Positions 60,133-64,000 of a stretch of 64,000 nt of DNA are shown in pieces. A program made the position numbers and the translations under genes. The number at the start of each line of letters is the position of its first letter. Within the stretch, counting starts at the first letter, position 1. The DNA comes from Chloroflexota bacterium (GTDB taxonomy: Bacteria > Chloroflexota > Anaerolineae > Promineifilales > Promineifilaceae), in contig JABFFZ010000016.1 of NCBI GenBank assembly GCA_013112725.1, forward strand, positions 1 to 64,000. Reading direction: 5' to 3'. The notes beneath the pieces were generated by a model. That model ran no database searches and was not told where the DNA came from. It was given only the letters and a program-made list of their open reading frames with translations.

Positions 60133-62031
60133 ATGACGACAGAAGAACAAACCACAAGTGATGCTTACCATTTCAAAGCGGAAATCAAGCAAGTGCTGCA
60201 TATCCTGGTACATTCGTTGTATCAGGATCGGGAGATTTTCTTGCGCGAACTGATCTCCAATGCCTCAGACGCCATGACGCGGATGCAGTTTGAAATGCTG
60301 ACCAACCATGACGTATTAGACCCAGACGCGGAACTGGCGATACACATTGATGTGCCGGAAGTGGCCGAAGATGAACCTAAGAAGATTATCATCTGTGACA
60401 GCGGCATTGGTATGACCAAAGATGAACTGGTGCAAAACCTGGGCACCATTGCCCAATCCGGGGCGCGTGAATTTTTGGCGAAGATAGCCGAGGGAGCCAC
60501 GTTTGATGCCAATGATTTGATCGGGCAGTTTGGTGTGGGCTTTTACTCTGTGTTTATGGTGGCAGACGAAGTACGCGTAGTCTCACGTAGCCACAAGAAG
60601 CGGGCCAAAGCGGCGGCGTGGCTGTGTGATGGCAGCGATACGTTCCGGGTGGAAGCGGCTGAAAAGGAAGACCGGGGCACGGAGATTCACATCACGTTGC
60701 GCCCAGATGCAGCCGAGTTTGCCAACGAATGGAAACTGAAGCAGATCGTCAAGAAACATTCGGATTTTGTGCGTTATCCGATTTATGTGGGGGAGGCGCA
60801 GGCGAATCAACAAACGTCGTTGTGGCGGCAACGACCATCGGACATTCAACCAGACGCTTACCGCGACTTTTACCGTCAGATGACGATGGAGTTTGAAGAG
60901 CCGCTGCTGACGGTGCATTTTGCTACCGATGTGCCTGTTAGCGTCCACGCTTTGCTATTTGTGCCCGGTAAACGGGAGCCGGGTATTTTGGCTTCACGCA
61001 AAGAGCCAGGCGTGATGCTCTATTCTCACAATGTGCTGATTCAAGAGTATTGCACCGATTTGCTGCCCGTCTGGCTGCAATTTGTGGATGGTGTGGTAGA
61101 TTCCGAAGATTTGCCGCTGAATGTCAGCCGGGAAACGGTGCAAAACAACCGTCTCATGGCCCAATTGGGTAAAACGATTCGGGGGCGACTGCTGCGCGAC
61201 CTGAAAAAGATGGGTCAGGATGACGCTGAAAAATACGAAAAGTTTTGGAATGAATTCGGCCGTTATTTCAAAGAAGCCGTAGCGATTGACCCGGCGGCTA
61301 AAGAGGATGTGCTGCCGCTATACCGCTACCAATCCTCCAAATCAGACGGCAAGTTGATTTCGCTAGACGATTATGTGGCGCGGATGGCGGAGGAACAGGA
61401 GGCGATCTATTTTGTGCTGTCAGACACGGTCGCTGCCGCCGCTAACAGCCCCCATCTGGACCCCTTCAAGGCGCGTGGCCTGGAAGTACTGTACTGGGTT
61501 GATCCCCTGGATGCGCTCATCAGCCCCCTGTTGGCCGAATACAAGGGCAAACCATTTCAGAATGTGGATGAAGCGGATATGGAACTGCCGAATACGGCGG
61601 CCACCGAAACAGAAACCGACGAAGCCACGCCTATTGCTGAACCGGACTTGAACCGTTTCATCGGCGCTTGCGTGACTACCCTGGGTGAGCGGGTGACGGA
61701 AGTGCGAGTTTCCAAAGTCCTTAAGGATAGTCCGGTGCGGCTGGTCTCCCCCAAAGACGCCCAGAACAGAGAGATGCACCGCATCCAACGATTATTGGAT
61801 AAAGAGTATGAGATACCGCGTAAAATTTTGGAGGTGAACGGCCGTCACCCCCTCATTGCCAATCTGGCCCAATTAGCCACCCAACAGCCGGATGCGCCGT
61901 TGTTGACCATGAGCATCGAGCAGCTCTACGCCAACGCGCTGGTGCAGGAGGGGCTGCACCCCAACCCGGCTGACATGTTGCCCCAAATTCAAAGTATATT
62001 GGAGGTGGCAGCCGCCCAGGCAGTGCAGTAA
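60133..62031 (+). CDS. htpG: Chaperone HtpG (Hsp90)
   Basis: 632 residues. The ATPase domain shows SLYQDREIFLRELISNASDA, CDSGIGMTKDELVQNLGTIAQSG and GQFGVGFYSVFMVADEV. The middle domain has LPLNVSRETVQNNRLM with the catalytic Arg. The C-terminal dimerisation domain is complete. An ATP-driven chaperone for late folding steps. GAGAGGGAAG before the ATG. Few ACGGCCGT copies occur, as in other strongly conserved genes here. Confidence 0.96.
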   Translation: MTTEEQTTSDAYHFKAEIKQVLHILVHSLYQDREIFLRELISNASDAMTRMQFEMLTNHDVLDPDAELAIHIDVPEVAEDEPKKIIICDSGIGMTKDELVQNLGTIAQSGAREFLAKIAEGATFDANDLIGQFGVGFYSVFMVADEVRVVSRSHKKRAKAAAWLCDGSDTFRVEAAEKEDRGTEIHITLRPDAAEFANEWKLKQIVKKHSDFVRYPIYVGEAQANQQTSLWRQRPSDIQPDAYRDFYRQMTMEFEEPLLTVHFATDVPVSVHALLFVPGKREPGILASRKEPGVMLYSHNVLIQEYCTDLLPVWLQFVDGVVDSEDLPLNVSRETVQNNRLMAQLGKTIRGRLLRDLKKMGQDDAEKYEKFWNEFGRYFKEAVAIDPAAKEDVLPLYRYQSSKSDGKLISLDDYVARMAEEQEAIYFVLSDTVAAAANSPHLDPFKARGLEVLYWVDPLDALISPLLAEYKGKPFQNVDEADMELPNTAATETETDEATPIAEPDLNRFIGACVTTLGERVTEVRVSKVLKDSPVRLVSPKDAQNREMHRIQRLLDKEYEIPRKILEVNGRHPLIANLAQLATQQPDAPLLTMSIEQLYANALVQEGLHPNPADMLPQIQSILEVAAAQAVQ

Positions 62032-62078
62032 ACTTAAGCAGTAGGGTAGGCATCCTTGCCTGCCTTACTGGATTAAGT

Positions 62079-62897
62079 ATGTCTGGGCAAGAATCCCCCC
62101 AACAGCAAATTAACGTTCTTCGCCGCCAGATCAACCAGGTGCAGGCTAAAATTGACGACGCCGAAGGCGAATTGGTGCGCCTGGAAGAAGATTTGCGCGC
62201 TTTTGAGTACGAATTTGAAGCCACTGTGGGTTACTTGCTGGATCTGTTGGCGCGCCTGGAAGAAGAAGTCAACGATTATTTGCAGCAAATCAAAATCATG
62301 CGCACCGAACAAACATTTGGGGAGGGATACCGCACGGTTGAAGACCAATATAACGCCACCTGGAATATCCCCCGCCAGGAAACGCCGGCCAAACAACCGC
62401 CTAAACCACCCCCTCTGACGGCTGCGCAGTTAAAGAAACTGTACCGGCAGTTAGCCCGCCGCTACCACCCTGACCTGGCCGTAGACGAGGCGGACCGCGC
62501 CTACCGCACCGGCAAAATGAGCGCCATCAATGACGCTTATAAAGCGGGCAGCCTGGTGGAGATGATGGCGCTGGCAGAAGAGACAGAGAACGTGATCCCG
62601 GTGGGGGTGGGAAAGATGGCCGGGGGTACGGCCGTACCTACCCCCCAAACCGAAGACGACCTTATCAAAACCCTCTCCCAGGAATTAGATAACCGCCGCC
62701 GTCATCTCTTCCGCGTACAAGACGCTCTGCGCAATTTCCACAACCGGCCAATGGTTGAATTGGCGCTGGAAGTGCGTTTTGCCCGCCAGCAGGGGCGCGA
62801 TTTACTGGCGGAAATGGTCGCCGAGACCCAACGTAAAATTGCCCGCAAAGAAGTGGAGCGGGATATGATCAAGTCACAGTTTGGCAATATGCGTTAG
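62079..62897 (+). CDS. Coiled-coil protein with internal J domain
   Basis: 272 residues. Residues 5-75 are a long coiled coil (NVLRRQINQVQAKIDDAEGEL). Residues 110-150 form a J-domain core: LKKLYRQLARRYHPDLAVDE with the HPD tripeptide that stimulates DnaK ATPase, then MSAINDAYKAGSLVEM. A second coiled coil (ELDNRRRHLFRVQDAL) ends it. It is probably a co-chaperone recruiting Hsp70. It lies 47 bases after htpG and may share its transcript, giving an Hsp90/Hsp70 link. The TAG stop opens a GGTGGTTGG repeat. Confidence 0.83.
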   Translation: MSGQESPQQQINVLRRQINQVQAKIDDAEGELVRLEEDLRAFEYEFEATVGYLLDLLARLEEEVNDYLQQIKIMRTEQTFGEGYRTVEDQYNATWNIPRQETPAKQPPKPPPLTAAQLKKLYRQLARRYHPDLAVDEADRAYRTGKMSAINDAYKAGSLVEMMALAEETENVIPVGVGKMAGGTAVPTPQTEDDLIKTLSQELDNRRRHLFRVQDALRNFHNRPMVELALEVRFARQQGRDLLAEMVAETQRKIARKEVERDMIKSQFGNMR

Positions 62898-62935
62898 GTG
62901 GTTGGTGGTTGGTTGCGGGTACAAGCCACCGGCCG
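62895..62935. repeat. Intergenic word repeat, unit GGTGGTTGG
   Basis: TAGGTGGTTGGTGGTTGGTT starts at the stop codon of the J-domain gene; the partly complementary AAGCCACCGGCCGCCAGCCAC follows. Same word as at 16811-16862. Confidence 0.8.
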
Positions 62936-62966
62936 CCAGCCACTATTTTCAGGACAGGAAACAACT

Positions 62967-63584
62967 ATGAACGGTCTAAAACAACACGTGATCAAAACCG
63001 GAGCAGTAGGAGAGCACGTCCCCCGGCGCGGCAACCGGATCACACGGGCGCTGGCTATCCTGTTTATGGGCGCCATTGGCTGGCGCATAACCGGTGGGCT
63101 GCCCGATTTGCATAAATTCATCATTGTGGGCGCACCCCACACATCCAATTGGGACTTTGTATTGGTCATTGCCACGGCGACAGCCCTGGGTGTGCGCATC
63201 TCCTGGATGGGTAAACACTCACTCTTTCGGGGGCCAATGGGGGCTGTTTTCCGTTGGATGGGCGGCATTCCGATTGATCGCCGGGCGAAACAAGGCATAG
63301 TGGGCGAAAATGTAAGAGCATTTCAACAAATGGAAAACCTCATCCTATGTATTACCCCGGAAGGCACCCGGCAGCGAGTGCATGAGTGGCGTTCCGGTTT
63401 CTACCAGATTGCCATGCAGGCCAATATACCGGTGCTGCTGGCTGCCTTTGATTATGGCCATAAAGTGGTTGATTTGGGGCCGGTTATTCAGCCTTCTGGC
63501 AACTATGAAGCAGACCTGGCGCGGATTAAAGCGCATTATGCGCCCATCCGTGCCCGATTTCCCCAACAGACCTGGCATCAATGA
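62967..63584 (+). CDS. 1-acylglycerol-3-phosphate acyltransferase-like protein
   Basis: 205 residues of the PlsC family. The acyltransferase motif H-X4-D is present as PHTSNWDF; the second motif is GGIPIDRR and the third TPEGTRQR. A membrane segment ALAILFMGAIGWRITG precedes the active site. It adds a fatty acyl chain to a lysophospholipid or related acceptor; the short form is common in enzymes of uncertain acceptor. The start at MNGLKQH follows AGGAAACAACT. Confidence 0.88.
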   Translation: MNGLKQHVIKTGAVGEHVPRRGNRITRALAILFMGAIGWRITGGLPDLHKFIIVGAPHTSNWDFVLVIATATALGVRISWMGKHSLFRGPMGAVFRWMGGIPIDRRAKQGIVGENVRAFQQMENLILCITPEGTRQRVHEWRSGFYQIAMQANIPVLLAAFDYGHKVVDLGPVIQPSGNYEADLARIKAHYAPIRARFPQQTWHQ

Positions 63585-63674
63585 ATGAGCATGAGAAAGA
63601 GCTAATCCGTGTCCCGTTTTCTAGCCGGAATAATAGCTGGCCCGTACAATCTCCTTGTTTAACATGGTGGTGAA

Positions 63675-63707
63675 AGACCTGACGAATTTTTCTGACCTGT
63701 CAGGTCT
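63675..63707. repeat. Inverted repeat AGACCTGAC / GTCAGGTCT
   Basis: Perfect nine-base arms separated by 15 bases, in the gap after the acyltransferase gene. It resembles the short palindromes at 27331 and 51077 in plan. Confidence 0.65.
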
Positions 63708-63722
63708 GTTTGAAATAAAACC

Positions 63723-63758
63723 AGCCGGGACGGCCGTGTCCGCTCCGGCTTTTATTTT
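63723..63758 (+). terminator. Terminator-like hairpin before the last gene
   Basis: AGCCGG pairs with CCGGCT around an inner CGG/CCG pairing, followed by TTTATTTT. It contains ACGGCCGT in its loop. It lies 26 bases upstream of the final gene. Confidence 0.65.
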
Positions 63759-63783
63759 GTCTACATTGAAGGAGTAAAAATAA

Positions 63784-64000
63784 ATGAACCTAATGAGAAA
63801 AAATTGGTGGTTGGGATTGTTACTGGTGGTCAGTCTGGCGCTGGTAGCTTGTGGCCCGGCGGCCAGCAGCGGCGTTGCCCAGCCCAATATGCCCGGCCTG
63901 GAACACAGCGAGGCAGATGAGGTTGACCACACGTCTGGCAGCAGCACGGCGGGCACAACCACCACCGGCTCCACCACGACGGCCAGCGGCCTGCAATATG
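63784..64000 (+). CDS. Lipoprotein, N-terminal part (cut by window edge)
   Basis: 72 codons are visible: MNLMRKNWWLGLLLVVSLAL, lipobox LVACGP, then a mature part beginning with a Ser/Gly/Thr-rich linker (GSSTAGTTTTGSTTTASG). The functional domain lies beyond the window. GAAGGAG upstream supports the ATG at 63784; a second ATG at 63793 is also possible. Probably a binding protein or surface lipoprotein, but nothing more can be said. Confidence 0.75.
   Translation, partial: MNLMRKNWWLGLLLVVSLALVACGPAASSGVAQPNMPGLEHSEADEVDHTSGSSTAGTTTTGSTTTASGLQY

Overview
The window looks like a chromosome fragment of an uncultured or poorly studied Chloroflexota bacterium, probably of the Anaerolineae, Caldilineae or Ardenticatenia type. 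This is inferred from lipoproteins with LAAC-type lipoboxes followed by Thr/Pro-rich linkers, the DUF5679-type zinc ribbon, NBR1-Ig/PA14 surface lipoproteins, Flp pilins and polyamine-type ABC transporters. No rRNA, tRNA, CRISPR array or intact transposon was recognised. Base composition looks even, at roughly 55% GC.

Layout. 1-4.4 kb: mfd (cut by the window edge), pth, an oligopeptide-type binding lipoprotein and a secreted stalk protein, all on the minus strand. 4.4-9.0 kb: a lipoprotein with three thioredoxin/DsbA domains, an unknown protein, an HPr-kinase-like P-loop protein and a membrane protein resembling an M50 protease. 9.0-13.4 kb is a decaying region: a HEPN/MNT pair whose HEPN gene carries an in-frame amber codon, a 27-codon gene tail, and a large BTAD/NB-ARC/TPR regulator broken by a frameshift and an amber codon. 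13.9-14.9 kb: two tandem secreted paralogues of unknown family. 15.0-25.3 kb: a minus-strand surface-polysaccharide and nucleotide-sugar region (two methyltransferases, GT4, GT2, TatD, phosphohexomutase, Gmd, an epimerase) with a MazF-type toxin-antitoxin pair, ending in a helix-turn-helix citrate synthase. 25.4-28.5 kb: a membrane MutS-like ATPase and a second citrate synthase. 28.7-37.7 kb: a broken Rpn-type nuclease gene and an amine (polyamine-like) locus made of an FAD oxidase, a class III aminotransferase, a divergent Lrp regulator and PotABCD. 37.7-41.7 kb: a divergent pair of an FHA protein and a Ser/Thr kinase with CHASE2. 41.8-49.5 kb: housekeeping genes ffh-rpsP-khpA-rimM, dprA, manC and topA. 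49.5-53.9 kb: an NBR1-Ig/PA14 lipoprotein, small and membrane proteins, and an MFS transporter. 54.0-54.5 kb: two Flp pilin units. 54.7-59.9 kb: a broken hydrolase gene, a secreted CGTase-like amylase, a MarR regulator and a flavoprotein. 60.1-64.0 kb: htpG, a J-domain protein, an acyltransferase and a truncated lipoprotein gene.

Two DNA-level patterns run through the whole window and are not explained by the genes. First, the palindrome ACGGCCGT occurs about 129 times by eye, where about 1-2 would be expected by chance. It lies in all three codon frames and also between genes, like the HIP1 palindrome of cyanobacteria but with a different sequence. Second, many gene junctions consist almost entirely of short repeated words of 5-9 bases, arranged as inverted repeats, that begin at the stop codon of one gene and often run right up to the start codon of the next. 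The word differs between junctions (TAATTGGG, TGATGCG, TGACGAG, GGTGGTTGG, GAGATTAG, ACCGATTA, CCGTGAA), but the architecture is the same.

Genes that probably work together: the phosphohexomutase, ManC and Gmd supply GDP-mannose and GDP-4-keto-6-deoxymannose for the glycosyltransferases. PotABCD imports an amine that the FAD oxidase and aminotransferase could degrade under Lrp control. Ffh, S16, KhpA and RimM form the usual ribosome/SRP operon. HtpG and the adjacent J-domain protein form a chaperone pair.
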